A DNA stretch of 64,000 nt from Cylindrobasidium torrendii FP15055 ss-10 (GCA_000934385.1 KN880527.1:24454-88453), one strand, 5' to 3'. Positions 45,101 to 56,835 are shown, numbered from the stretch's first letter. Numbers and translations are program-made. Notes: a model not told the origin generated them from the letters alone.

Positions 45101-47177
45101 ATGCGCGAAATTCTTTATGTTCAGGCTGGACAGCTGGCGAACTATGTTGGGTCTCATTTCTGGAACGCACAAGAGTCATACATGACTTCTGAGGATGATT
45201 CCATCGTGCACGAGAGATCGTTTCGTGAAGGAACAAGCAAAGAAGTCAGTACGCGCCCTAGCCCCTTCGTGCTATCCACAGCAAGCTGTACCGGGGGCTC
45301 ACGGCCAGACGAATCTTTTCTAGGGCAATTGCTATACTCCACGGGCAATCATCTTTGATAAGAAAGGTCTGGGACCCACCCCTTGGCAGTCCTATCAGTA
45401 CTGCGCGCTCATAAAGCAATCGACCTATAACAGACCACTTCGGAACTGCGCCAAGGACTCACAGTTCCATTCAAACTGAACACAGCGCGTCAAATGAGCC
45501 GGATCCGTCAATTCTGTGGTAAGTCTGGTAGCTCTCAAACACCTCGCGTCTGGGCCGTGTGCTCACCCTGCTTTTTGTGTAGGAACGGTGGCGTGATTGA
45601 ATATCGGCAAGACGCCATTCCTCCTCCGAAGCTCGATGAGGAAGAGGAGGATGAAGAGGATGGGAAGGAGGATCAATGTGATCGTTACCCGGAGAGTGTG
45701 CGGTACTGGTCGGATTTCAGTCGCGTATATTACCATCCGAGGTCCTTTCAGAGGATGCCCGACATATACGACTTTGATGCTGCCGGAGGAGAATGGCAGT
45801 CAGGTGGGCGTATCTTCAAAGGGTATGATGAGGTACGTCTGAGGCGTTCCTTGCTGCCAACCACTCTAACACTTTTGACTCAGGACGTGTCGCTGATGGA
45901 AGACGGCGTTCGTCCATTTCTGGAAGAATGTGATACACCTCAGGTGGGCTGAGTCCTCCCATTCTACACGCGCCGCAGAAGACTTACTCGGATACCATGA
46001 AAGGGCATCCAAGTGGTCGACGAGGCATCCACCTTTGGTCCTTTTGTGAATACCTTTCTCGACAATTTCCGCGATGAATTTGTGAAGCTTCCATGCATCG
46101 TTTTTCCGTTGCTCTCAGATACGTATTCCTGGAATCCAGACGTCGATGATGTGAGTCTTTGTAGACTACTGTTTTGTTAAGATTATCTCATTTTTATTCC
46201 AGAAAAGAGGAATCAGACGCCTGGTGAACGATGCGCTACATCTACGTGCTCTAAGCGACGACGTGTCGCTCGCTGTGCCCATACAATCACCCTCCAGTTG
46301 GGCAAAGAAGGACAGCGTAAGTCATTCACCCTCCTACGTTTTGCCCGTGTTCAATTGCGCGTCTATTCTTCTCTTCCAGTTATACACTTCATCTGCCATT
46401 ATCTCGGCACATATCGAGTCGGCTACATTGGCCTTACGGTACGCTACTTCAGGCTGAGAGGATATCCCATATTGAGTCGTTGGTTAAGGCACTCCGAGAG
46501 CCAGGAAGACCTGTCGAGCTTTGCTGACCTCTTTACCGCTGGTCACGGGTCCGCACCATTTGCTGAGCTATGCGGCTGTTTTCCGGGCGACGAGGGCGGT
46601 ATGCAGGATTTCTTCAACTACACGCATGGTGTACCGTTTAGCGGTGTGCGTAATTCTCCGTATCTTTGCTTCATGCCCCTCACGCTGTCGAAGGGATTCA
46701 AGAAGGTACCCATTTATTCGAGAAGAGATACCATGCGAGGGTTTAACTCGCTATGTGCATCGTCCTATGAGACGTGGAGTGCTGATTTTGCGACCCCTCC
46801 TTGGAATGTCACAAGGTATTCTCGATACAGCTTCGTTGACCATTGTGTTGTGTACTCACGTGGCTCCTAGGACCCATGGAAGAGCAGTCCCCGTACCCCG
46901 CGGTTTACCAAGCGAATTCAACGTGGAAAGCTCGGAACGATCTCCCGTTGCGAGTGTCTTCTCTTCTGTTTTGACTTCGACGAAGGGCGGAGTGTTGTTC
47001 AAGAAGTACGCGGAGTTTGTGGATGTATCTCGTCGGCGGAAGGATATTTTCTTGGAGACGGATGAGGCGGATGAGCTGCATGAATTGGTAAACGATCTTT
47101 GGACCCTTCATGATACATTATCCGGGGACGCAGGGTATGAGGAAGACGACACAGCTGGAGATATAGAGGATGACTGA
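45101..47177 (+). CDS. DML1: Misato/DML1 tubulin-related mitochondrial inheritance protein
   Basis: Multi-exon gene, start MREILYVQAGQLANYVGSHF at 45101, which is the tubulin-like start shared by Misato proteins, followed by WNAQESY. Exons continue with SQTPRVWAVCSPC, an acidic loop (KLDEEEEDEEDGKED), RYWSDFSRVYYHPRSFQRMP then DIYDF, GPFVNTFLDNFRDEF and DALHLRALSDDVSLAVPIQS. The final exon ends DDTAGDIEDD. DML1 is needed for partition of mitochondria and mitochondrial DNA in yeast, and Misato for mitochondrial and spindle integrity in animals. Length and order fit the family. Several exon ends between 46320 and 46900 are approximate. Confidence 0.82.
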
Positions 47178-47660
47178 GATAGAGGTTAGCGGCACGTACC
47201 TCTCAGCTGCTAACAAATGAACGTCACATTGTGTATCATACTTGATGTTATGCTTCCTAAAGCCTGGTCCAGGCTATCGAAATGGGACTCAACCATATGC
47301 AACTCTATTTGCTTGCTTCCTTTGTACCTCGATGTCCTTTTATGTGTAGTCGACCTTCGAAGGTAATATCGGCATAACGGCGGCAGGAACAATGAAGATG
47401 TATTGTCACCGTCTATTGGCTGGTATTGACCTTGGTCAAGATATACGCGCACGACTGAGTTGCATTCTAGATTGTGCCAGGGCAAACATTTGTGGCATGT
47501 CGAAAGAACTGCCCGAAAGTAGTAGTAGGCACATCAGAAATGTCACTTCACTATCCTTCCTATCGACTGATGGACAGATAGGATTGCGAGCGGATGACCG
47601 GAGGCCTGGGGACTGTGCCACTGAGTGTGGCGCTTAATCCGGTGATTGTGATCGATCGAA
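47178..47660. other. Intergenic region
   Basis: No gene recognised between the DML1 stop and the membrane protein's ATG. Confidence 0.4.
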
Positions 47661-49199
47661 ATGGTTTTCGGCGGTTTGCCTCTTCGCACCATGTTGTGGT
47701 CGTTTCTTATACCCGCCTATCTGGCTTCTTGCGCTCTAGGGAATTTTGAAGTTGAACATGTTGCTCGCCAAGTCGATTCTCCCGGTGCTGCAGCAACCTC
47801 GAGCTTTAACTGGTGGCCGTATCCGCCTGGTGGTGTAGAGACAACCCCGTCGCCGCCATCCCCACCGCCAGCACCTACAACCACGATATCGGCTGCGAAG
47901 AACGTGGATAATCCGCCTACCCTTGCTGACCCTTCGGAACCAACAACGACCTCAGACACCCCCGAGTCTTCATCTAGCGACGCACAATCTACCGCCTCTT
48001 CATCCTCTGCTTCGGATTCGGATTCTACTTCTCAGACTATAATTACTATTGCCGCTGGATCCTCCTCTGCCCTGCCTACGCTCACGCGATTCCCGAAGAA
48101 AAACCCTACAATTGCTCAGGCGCCGAAGCTTGTCTACTACCTGATTCCGGTCTTCGTCGTGGTTGGAATGATCTTTGGGTCTCTCTGCGCCTGGTTCGGC
48201 TGGGGCTATCATCTGAGGAAAGGCAAGAAGAAGAGAACAGATCTCTATGCTGGCCCGGCGTACCAGTCGGACAAGCTACGCGATGCGGAAGAGGTTGAGA
48301 AGGGATACCACAGCGACGACCACGAAGACGAATCCGACAAGCCATATTCTTGGGCTGATGTCGATAATGCGAAACTGCTCGCCCCACCACCTGCTGTCCG
48401 AGGGTATTCGACCAAGAAGCCGCTTTCGAGGAACACGACCAACAAGACGACGAGGACGGCCACGACTCGGGCTTCTGTATACTCGCACGTTTCTGACAAC
48501 GATTCCGATGAAGCTGAGGCAGAGCGCCATGCTGAGGGCGATGCTGAAGTCGACAGGTTTCTCAGCGAGTACGAGAGCGACGACGACGAGCCTAGAGGGC
48601 CGAAGAAACGGACAACACATGTGCGACAAAACTCGGACTATAGTGTTGTCATGGACCGCTCGAAGAGCGCTGCATCTTCGGCCTGGGGATGGGATGGACT
48701 GATGCCCGCTGCGATATCCAGAGCTTCGACACCCACAGGAATGTTATCGAGGGCTAGCACGGCGAAGAGCACGGGCGGATTCCGGATTATGCAGGAGTCG
48801 CCAATCCCCACACCCAATCTGCTGAACATCTCAAATCCATTCGCAGGGTGGGGCAAGCAGCAGCCATCGGAGACAGACAACTACACGGAGCCACCAGCGC
48901 GTCGGAGAGATAGAAGCCGGAGCAGCAGTCCAGTCAAGCGAGGCGGGCCAACAAGTCGAAGTGGGAAAAGAGCGCAGGAGAGAGGGCAGGAAAAGAGTGA
49001 GAGGGCACAGACTAAGACGTTCCATCCGCTACCGTCGAGTCCGAAGCAGCTGATGAGCCCGAGGCTGGAGGATTCCTTATGCTTCACACCGAGAGCCTCA
49101 ATGGACCAGGACGCGCCGATGCAGTCATTCCGTCTAAATGATGATGTCGAGGAAAGGCCAAAGAGAATGAGGACACGAACGAAGGAACGGTTGCGATGA
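47661..49199 (+). CDS. Single-pass membrane protein with signal peptide
   Basis: Single exon, 512 residues. A signal peptide (LWSFLIPAYLASCALG) leads to a Ser/Thr/Pro-rich, probably O-glycosylated outer region with TTPSPPSPPPAPTTT. One transmembrane helix, LVYYLIPVFVVVGMIFGSLC, is near residue 165 and is followed by basic HLRKGKKKR. The ~320-residue inner tail is charged and Ser-rich, with RGYSTKKPLSRNTT, acidic LSEYESDDDE, and Arg/Ser RRRDRSRSSSPVKR. The layout recalls fungal cell-wall sensors with an outer Ser/Thr stalk, but there is no recognised domain. Function unknown. Confidence 0.75.
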   Translation: MVFGGLPLRTMLWSFLIPAYLASCALGNFEVEHVARQVDSPGAAATSSFNWWPYPPGGVETTPSPPSPPPAPTTTISAAKNVDNPPTLADPSEPTTTSDTPESSSSDAQSTASSSSASDSDSTSQTIITIAAGSSSALPTLTRFPKKNPTIAQAPKLVYYLIPVFVVVGMIFGSLCAWFGWGYHLRKGKKKRTDLYAGPAYQSDKLRDAEEVEKGYHSDDHEDESDKPYSWADVDNAKLLAPPPAVRGYSTKKPLSRNTTNKTTRTATTRASVYSHVSDNDSDEAEAERHAEGDAEVDRFLSEYESDDDEPRGPKKRTTHVRQNSDYSVVMDRSKSAASSAWGWDGLMPAAISRASTPTGMLSRASTAKSTGGFRIMQESPIPTPNLLNISNPFAGWGKQQPSETDNYTEPPARRRDRSRSSSPVKRGGPTSRSGKRAQERGQEKSERAQTKTFHPLPSSPKQLMSPRLEDSLCFTPRASMDQDAPMQSFRLNDDVEERPKRMRTRTKERLR

Positions 49200-49276
49200 T
49201 TTACGCGGACGTTCACATTCATAGCTATTCTCGATATGTATTCACATTGTAAGCCAGTGTACTATTTACATACATC

Positions 49277-50908
49277 CTACAGTTTTGCCTTGCCTGCTTG
49301 CTCGATTCTTGTGAGCACCTCATCACCGTGGAGGCGCAGCTCATCAAGACTATTGTATCCAAGAAGGCCCAAGGTGATGTCGACCTCGGCCATGAGCTGA
49401 CGGATGACTTGCTCGATGCCAGCTTGACCTCCAACAGCGGATGCCCATAGGTATACACGACCGACTACAATGCACATCAGAGCCCCGACACTTCAAATAG
49501 ACAGGGTGATTCTCACGGAATATCCCTTGTGCACCCAATGCAATTGCCTTCAAGATGTCCGTTCCTGTGCGTATCCCAGAGTCAAGAAAAACAGTGAACT
49601 TCCCCTCTGACTGTGCTCGTCGGATTTGAGGACGTGCGACTATGGACGCCAGGGCATCCATTGTGGGGATGCAGCCGTCGATTTGGCGGCCTCCATGGTT
49701 GGACACAACGATGCCGGATATGCCTAGAGACAGAGCTGTTTCCGCATCCTACAATTATGTTGAGCTTTGTCCAGATATGTAGGGTCCGTGGCTTACGCTT
49801 GTTCTCAAGATACCCTTTAGAACGATAGGTCCATCCCAATGACTCTGAAGCCACTTGAGGTCTTCCCAGCTGCGATACTTCCCCGAGCACACTTCCTGTA
49901 CCCAGCCTAAACCGATGCGCGTTTCTCTCATCTGGTTGAGGTCAGCGTTTGCTAAAAGGACGTCGTGCATGCGGTAGTCGTATGGGTAGGCGGGTTGGTT
50001 ATGTGGGTCGGCTGGGAGGTCGAGGGTAGACATGAACACTGGGTCGCTGCGGCCGACCTCGACGCCGACGCCGTGAAGTTGAGGTGCGAATGCTAAAGCA
50101 TCGGTCAGCAATACGACAGAAGAAAAGACATGGAGGAGAGCTAGAGGAGAGTCATACTAGCGTTAAGGTCGTGAGTCCGCCATCCAACGGCATTGTTATC
50201 CAAAGTGACAACTAGCGTCGTATATCCCAAAGCCTTTGCACGAGAGAGTAGGGAAAGGGTGATGTCGTCTGAGCGGGGCCTAGAAGAGTCCACATCAGTC
50301 AAAAACAGCATGCAGAGACTCGGGCAAGATAGTGTACCAATAGAGTTGGAACCACCTCTCGCCATTCGGGCCATTGGCCTCAGCGACATCTTCCATGCTT
50401 CGGGATGCAACGGTGCTCAAAGCAAATGGTATGCTCGTCGCACGGCCAGCTCTAGCTGGCGCAAGCTCGCCCTCCTCCGCGAAGATGCATTGGGTTCCAA
50501 TAGGACCGAGAACAAGTGGTGTTGGATAGCGTTTACCGAGGAGGGTAGCCTGCCAGAGCGTAAGCATCAATAGAACTCACTAGCAGAAGCATGCATAGAG
50601 CGCCGGAATACCTCAACACTGCGCAGGTTCACTGGGGCGAGCACCTTGGGGACAAGTGTATACCTCTTGAATGCCTCTAGATTAGCGTCGTACGTTCCTC
50701 CAGAGCCTGCGTTTCCACGGCCATACATGAATGCCTCTGGATACTTCTTCATCTTTTGGCGCGCCTTTTCTTCATACTCGGAGAATATGACGGTCCCTAG
50801 AGGTTGAGGGGGCTGACGCGACTGGTATTGGTCGAGGACGAAGGAGCTCCAGGTCGTTGTCGGGCCGATAAGCGGGCTGGTCAGCTTCGGGCCATCATCC
50901 GTGGGCAT
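49277..50908 (-). CDS. FMN-dependent alpha-hydroxy-acid oxidase (lactate 2-monooxygenase-like)
   Basis: Minus strand, ATG at 50908, stop at 49277, with several introns. Exons: LGTVIFSEYEEKARQKMKKY; LVLGPIGTQCIFAEEGELAP; ALSTVASRSMEDVAEANGP then WFQLYW; ALGYTTLVVTLDNNAVGWR; LSLGISGIVVSNHGGRQIDG near 49690 with the catalytic His/Arg; DSGIRTGTDILKAIALGAQG; and the C-terminal LWASAVGGQAGIEQVIRQLM. The S-N-H-G-G-R-Q-x-D-G and D-S-G-x-R motifs hold the substrate-binding Arg, catalytic His and FMN phosphate site. In fungi this group is often annotated lactate 2-monooxygenase, oxidising L-2-hydroxy acids. No mitochondrial leader is obvious. Substrate is inferred. Confidence 0.87.
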
Positions 50909-51576
50909 GGTCGTGGTGGTCAGAAGGAAAGTCTATGTGATGCCCTGCCATTGACAGGCGCGCAATCACTGGAAGCCGGACCGTGCCCGGTGTTGTACAT
51001 CGAAGCGGAGCGGTCAGGTGAGAATTCGGTCTATTCTGGAGCACTTCATCTTGTCTATCTTTACTTCGGGGTGTATTGAAGTGATGGCCAGAAAACCTTG
51101 CTTGATAAGACGTGCACCAGTTGTTGATACATATATGATAGGTCGCATATGTATATGAGTGTCAAGATTCAAAAAGAGAAGACGCCGGCAATGTCCGAAC
51201 TTTAGATCGGGTAGTTGTTTACTTGACACCGGCCTCTTGCCGCCAGTAAGCCATTGCAGAAACTCATGATATAGCCATAACTTGTATACAGAATAAACTC
51301 CACTCTCGAGTCTTGGACACCTGAAATTGTGCTATCCATGACCTGGGCCAGGCTCGCGTTGCGTTTGAAGGGCTTACATCTACGCATGTTGTCTACGTAC
51401 CAGTCACAGTCGAGCAAAAATGGAAGATATCCTTATTAAACACTATCGGCACTTTATATGATGGCTAGAATCGGATAAAATTCATCCTGTGTATCATCTT
51501 GTGAAAAAAATCGGTGTACTCGTCATACTACTGGGCTCATAGCCCCGTACGGTGCATCATCATTGTACATAAGTTT
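50909..51576. other. Intergenic region
   Basis: No gene recognised between the oxidase start and the 3' end of the minus-strand C/H domain gene. Confidence 0.4.
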
Positions 51577-52347
51577 CTACATAGAATTGTATATACCCGC
51601 TTGACCTGTGATACCCGATATCTTTCGGTTCATCGCACACCATTCCTCGTACACCGCATCACACCGGTTTCTGTGCTGAATCCACAGTGCGCTATTGTGG
51701 CTACCTCTGTAATTATCCAAATTGACCTTTTTCCCGCATCCAACGCATGTAACCTGCAAATGTTGAATGTTCGTCACCCACGGATCCATCTCGAGATATT
51801 CGTAAAGTGACATCGTTCGAAGCCCAGGCTTGCCTTTCTCCAGCTTCTTATAAAGGGAAACAGAAGGAAGGAGAGAGGTATAGAACTCGGTAGCATACTT
51901 GCGCTCGGAAACCTTCTGCGCGGGCACACTATTCGTCATCATGAGGCACTGGCGCTCGTCGGGTGTGAATGTAATGGGGGACGTGAGGGTTGCTTGTGAG
52001 GGAGTAGAACGCTGGACTTGGACAGGCGATTGGTGTCCTGCCGCCGAGGAGATGCTTGAGGATTCGGCCCACTCAGGGTCTTGGACATCCACAGAGCCAC
52101 TGTCGTCGTATTCGGATTCTTCTTCAACTTCCTTCAGGTATTCCACGAGATCCTCCTTGAGTTGTGCATTCATCTGGGGCATACCGGAAAACTCGCCCGT
52201 GCGGTCAAACATTTGTTGTATCGCGCCACGATAAAGTTCAAAGTTCGACACGAATGTAGTGTTCGGCGATGGGTGTGTGTAGTGATATTTCGTGGATGTC
52301 ATGTCGTCCTCGACGGCTCCTCTGACATTGGAGGTTGGATATTGCAT
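51577..52347 (-). CDS. Uncharacterised C-x2-C / W-x2-H-x3-C domain protein, copy 2
   Basis: Single exon, 256 residues, ATG at 52347 (MQYPTSNVRGAVEDD) chosen because it aligns with MQHPYSNVRGNAKDD of the copy at 5278; an ATG 33 bases upstream is less likely. Shared segments: KYHYTHPSPN, YRGAIQQMFDRTGEFSGMP, QLKEDLVEYL, an acidic tract, LMMTNSVP, DPWVTNIQ, and the C-terminal CVGC...W-x2-HRNRC...VYEEWC. The upstream part of the family is conserved almost as strongly as the C/H domain, so the protein likely has two working regions. No function can be assigned. Confidence 0.75.
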   Translation of the reverse strand: MQYPTSNVRGAVEDDMTSTKYHYTHPSPNTTFVSNFELYRGAIQQMFDRTGEFSGMPQMNAQLKEDLVEYLKEVEEESEYDDSGSVDVQDPEWAESSSISSAAGHQSPVQVQRSTPSQATLTSPITFTPDERQCLMMTNSVPAQKVSERKYATEFYTSLLPSVSLYKKLEKGKPGLRTMSLYEYLEMDPWVTNIQHLQVTCVGCGKKVNLDNYRGSHNSALWIQHRNRCDAVYEEWCAMNRKISGITGQAGIYNSM

Positions 52348-53651
52348 GGCTGTTGACAATAGGTGGTCTGAGTGAGGCAATGGTTGTCTGAGGAGGCGAA
52401 ATTCGGGCCCTTATAAGAGGCAAAAGTTGGGCCTTTGTTTGTGCTCCATCAAAAGCGGACCTTGCCGCCATGGATACCTCCCTTTTCCACCGAGTTTGGA
52501 CTGGTCAGCACTAAATGAAATGTTGTCGATCAATTACGGCCAAAATAGGAAGGAGCAGCGTCTAATGACGTAAAATGCCGAACTAAAAGGCTCAAGGATG
52601 TCTTCCTGAGAAAATAGACATATAATCAGAGATCTTATTCAAATATCTATTTATCACGACTGAACATGACTTGCCATTGTTGACTACTCAAAACGGAGAC
52701 TAAACGGAGACACGAGCCCATGCACCCTTTGTTTGAATTGCTTCTTTCGCGGAAAAAGAGCCTATCGTTTCTGCCAGAAGACCTGCAGGTCGCCGAGATG
52801 CGTAAAAACGGTCCAGTAGTGATATCAGCAATTGTTGGGATGAACAAAGAATCACGGTAGCTGCGCTGTCAATGCCGAGTGTGGAATTCTATATATGTCC
52901 CTGGAACCATGAGAATTTCGTTGTTCTTACCCAAAATTGAGGATATATGCATTCTAAACGTTGCTTGTCCCGTCCTGCGAAACACTATGTTCTATCTGCC
53001 GGTATGAGTTTGGACGTCGATACGCCCGTAGTAGAGCAGCACCACAGAGATAGTGAGGGCCATATTAAATTGGAAGGCAGCATTTTAAAATTCTCCGTCT
53101 ATCAAAGCCCTACGTAATTGCCACTGGCAACGCGCCTTTCTCGCTGACGCTTCTCCAATCTGGTGTGTGCCATCATTTGCCAAAGTATAGTGGAACAATA
53201 ATACTGCTCACGAGACCCCCAATGAAGAAATATCACGGGTGCGCACGCTAGACGCTGCATGTGCTGTACCTGGCATGAGCGATGGATCTGGGGAATCCAT
53301 ATTGCAGAGTGCGATCGCGCAGAGGGACCGTGGGAGTGTGACGTCACGCGTTCCAACCGCAACGGAACGACGACTCTGACCTGACCATACATGTCGCTTG
53401 ACATAGGTGATACTAGAGTATGATCCAGTATTCCTCCATTGATCTTCACAGTGTTAGCCTCTCTCACTACATGCAGATGCAAAAGCGCAGGTGTCTTTGC
53501 GCGAACAAACTCGAAATATGGACCGCCATGGTCGAAATCGCGAGCCTCTACCCATTCGCTCACACATCCTTGGCGAGAGGGCTTTGTCTGAGACCTACTT
53601 GCAGCCTTTACCTCCCTGAACTATAGAGTTACCCCTCGGTAAGCCATAGAA
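52348..53651. other. 1.3-kb region with no supported gene
   Basis: A 153-codon minus-strand open frame at 53102-53563 has no recognisable domain and may be chance. The far right end leads into the conserved promoter element of the secreted repeat gene. Confidence 0.4.
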
Positions 53652-53683
53652 CGATTAGACCTGACCCCTTCCGCTCACCATAG
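53652..53683 (+). promoter_or_regulatory. Conserved upstream element, copy B
   Basis: Plus strand reads CGATTAGACCTGACCCCTTC then CGCTCACCATAG. It closely matches elements A1 and A2 upstream of the paralogue 40 kb away, and lies about 200-230 bases upstream of the ATG at 53882. A TATAAAA-like motif lies at about 53800. Confidence 0.6.
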
Positions 53684-53881
53684 TCTCGAACACAACATAC
53701 CGATGCGTCTCCCTTGGGCATACTATGCTGGGTCACATATTAAAATCCTGCCCCCATGGTCGTGTCCCTGGAGCTTGGCGTCTCACTGGAACGAACTATA
53801 AAAGTTTGGCCATTCGACGACAAAAATCCAGTAGCTCTCAGCTTTCAGCTCTCATCCTCAGCCGCCAGCTCCTCCTCGGCC

Positions 53882-55154
53882 ATGCTCTTCAAATCCCTCT
53901 TTACTCTGGCTCTTGCTGCTGTGTCCATTGCGGCTCCTGCTCCCGTCCCCGCCGAGGTCGAGGATCGCGCTGTCAGCTTTGAGAGCATCTCCATCGGCTT
54001 GACGATCGTTATCACCAGATATCGCAGCGACCCTTCGTTCGATAACCGTGTCAATCTCTGCAGGTTCCGCAACAGGCTCAATCAAAACCAGAGGGTGCGT
54101 GTTCTCTCTACTGTAGCCTTTCTTTGATCTCTCACACATATCAGACGAACGCTCAGAGGCTTGGTTTCGACTTCAACCGCTTCCAATGCCCGACCGTCTA
54201 TAATCAGCTTGACACCGTTCAAGCTGGTCTCGGCCAGGCGTATGAGGCCTGGATCAGAAACCCAAGTCGTCAGAACACGAGGGTTTTCTGTGCCGTCTAC
54301 TCCCAGCTTCGCCAACGTCAGCTCAACAGGATCGCTGCATTCGGCATCAACATCAACGTTCAGTGTCCCGCGAACATCAACCAGCGCCTTGATGCAATCT
54401 TCCCTGGCCTCTCCACGGCATACAACAACTGGGTTGCCAACCCGAGCCCGCAGAACACCGCCGCGCTTTGCGCCATCACCAATCAACTCACGGCGGATCA
54501 GCGCAGTAGGATTGCCGCGCTTGGTATTACCATCAACGTCCAGTGCCCGTCCGTTGCTAGTCAGCTCAACGCCATTCAAGCTGGTCTCGGACAAGCGTAC
54601 CAGGCTTACACGCGCAACCAGAACCGTTTCACCACGAACGCGCTTTGTGCCATCACCAGCCAGCTCACCCCAGCCCAACAAGCCAGTGTCGCCGCACTTG
54701 GCGTCACCTTCAACGTCCAGTGCCCGACCAACGCCCAGCGCCTTGATGCAATCTCCCCCGGTCTCTCCACCGCGTACAACAACCTGGTCGCTGGCCCGAA
54801 CGTCTTTGCCAACCAGCTGGCGTACTGTCAGATCACCACGCGCCTCAACTTCCAGCAAACTGCTCAACTCCAGGCACTCAACCTCAACGGCGCCAACGGA
54901 CTCCAGTGCACCAATGTTATTCTCCGTAACCGTCTCAACAACATCTCCCCTGGCTTTGGCGATGCCTGGTACAACTGGTATACCAACAGGACCCCTGCTA
55001 ACCTCGCCGCGCTCTGCACCCTCACCGCTCAGCTCAGCCGCCAGCAGCGGGTTCGTCTTTGTTGTTTGTTTACCTGATCTTGTGCTGATCACTTTTTCAG
55101 AACCGTCTGCTTAACCTCGGCGTCGATACTGCGACTTTTGGGTGCCCTGCTTGA
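53882..55154 (+). CDS. Secreted cysteine-repeat protein, copy B (6 repeat units)
   Basis: Three exons (53882-54094, 54145-55050, 55101-55154), 390 residues. MLFKSLFTLALAAVSIAAPA is the signal peptide. Repeat units of ~60 residues follow, for example QLNAIQAGLGQAYQAYTRNQ with LCAITSQLTPAQQASVAALG then VQCP. The other units are more divergent (LCRFRNRLNQNQR, FCAVYSQLRQRQLNRIAAFG, LCTLTAQLSRQQR). Each unit has two Cys, one after a Leu and one in Q-C-P or F-G-C. Introns lie after NQNQR and after LSRQQR, the same place in the unit as in copy A. The TATA-like motif and upstream element match copy A. No known domain recognised; extracellular and possibly cell-wall or effector-like by inference. Confidence 0.87.
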
Positions 55155-56835
55155 GCTATCTTCGCACACTCTCCTTGAACGTATCTTGGACCGCTACGAC
55201 TTACGATTCGGACTTTTTCTACTTTGCCTCCTTGGGATTTATGTTGGACTCTGAACTTATTGGACACCTTGATACTGAAATTGTTGTACATTATCCAATG
55301 TTGTAAAGTAGCTTGTACGGTTATCAATGAAACTCGCCAGCACGGTGATTTTCGCCCCTCATTTATTTTCTGCGAGGAGACTCGAGATGAGTTCGAGGAG
55401 AGCGATCGAGACTGGTGCGACTTGTCAACCTGGCGAGAAACCTCGCCAGTACTGGCAGAACCGTCACTTAAACCACCACTGTAACGCCATGCAACTCATC
55501 CCTACCTCTCTCATCCCATCACTGCGATCCGGAAAACCTGGTGACGGTTATAAGATCGCATAATGATGGCGGAGGCATTGCGCGAACATTGTGAACCATT
55601 TTGGGCAAGTCATAATGTGGCATATTCACGACCACGGCCGATGGCCGGGCTATCATTTCGTGAAAGGTCACGTCGCGAAATACGGAAAATGATCGTTCTG
55701 GCAAAAGCGACAACAAGGATTATATAAACCACTGTTCTGCCTATGTAGAACAATATATAAAGTGGCGCTGCCTTGCGCGAAGGGTGCGAACAATAAGTAG
55801 ATGTAATGCAAATCAAAGACAATTTTTTCCTCAGCGCGTTCAGGCATATGTCAAGACATTCTAAGAGGTCTACAAGCACTGAGCGCTGAGCGCTAAGGCG
55901 CAGACGTCCGGGCATTGTGCGCGCATTTTTTGATTACTTCCGGCAGACGACGACAAGCAGACACCGCCAGTGTCAACGTAAATCAGCCGCTCAGTGCGAG
56001 CCGTCGTCATTGACGGCAAACGCGCTCCTGGGCGGCAGGCACTACTCCGAGCTGGTTCAAGCGAGTTTGAATGGTCATCAACCGGGCATCACTTGCCTGG
56101 ACTTGGCATGAAACGCTGCGGAAAGTTTGTAATACAAAAGGCAAGACCTGCCATTAATTTCGTTTGCACTTCTTTCCCTCTTTCTCCCCGAGTGCCTCAG
56201 TTACAGAGGCAACACCACAGCACGGTGCGGACTTGCGCCTGGCGCACCCACCCTGCGCGACGCCCTAGGTCAGTAATACCGCTGGGACTTTAGAGACCTA
56301 CTTACATCTCCCATAGCAGTCTTCCGCTGCACATGCGCTATGGAACAATAGGTATGTTTCCACATTGAAAACATGAGCCCTCTATTGACTTAATCGTTCT
56401 TTAGGGCGACGTGCACGCCGGTCAACGTGAGGGAGAGGTAGAGGGTTGCGAGCTGTAGTGATAGCGCCTCTACTAGTAGTAGCATACTATGTATCCTGTA
56501 GTACACAATGAATTTTTCTTGTTTTCATAAATTTTTGCGATTTTTTCTATTTTTTTGCGGAATTGTTGGAGGCGACGTCGCAAGCGTCGGGATGTGACAA
56601 AAATGCCGACGCTTTGGGCGTCGTGGCGCGCTTGAGCGCCGCTTGCATACGGAAATTGCGCGCCATCGTTGTATCTCCCTATGACACTGCATAATACCCA
56701 TAATATCTCATAATCCCTGCCAGCAATTATGAGATACTACAAGTGATATGAAATTTGACATCTAATACAACTCGGCGGCAGGAAATATGATGTATCGGCC
56801 AGCATTATGAGCAATTATAACCGAGGCGGCAGGTT
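55155..56835. other. 1.7-kb region with no supported gene
   Basis: No convincing coding frame. It holds a dyad-rich stretch at about 56570-56650 (GACGCTTTGGGCGTC, GGCGACGTCGC) and two GGCGGCAGG copies at 56774 and 56824 flanking the start of the cupredoxin-like gene's leader. Confidence 0.4.

Noticed and set aside
53102..53563. A 153-codon minus-strand open frame.
   Set aside because: No domain, no paralogue and no splice evidence; could be chance.
54082..55114. Two long frames, 336 codons minus and 317 codons plus in another frame, over the second repeat gene.
   Set aside because: Both are shadows created by the codon bias of the repeats; only one frame shows the repeated cysteine units.
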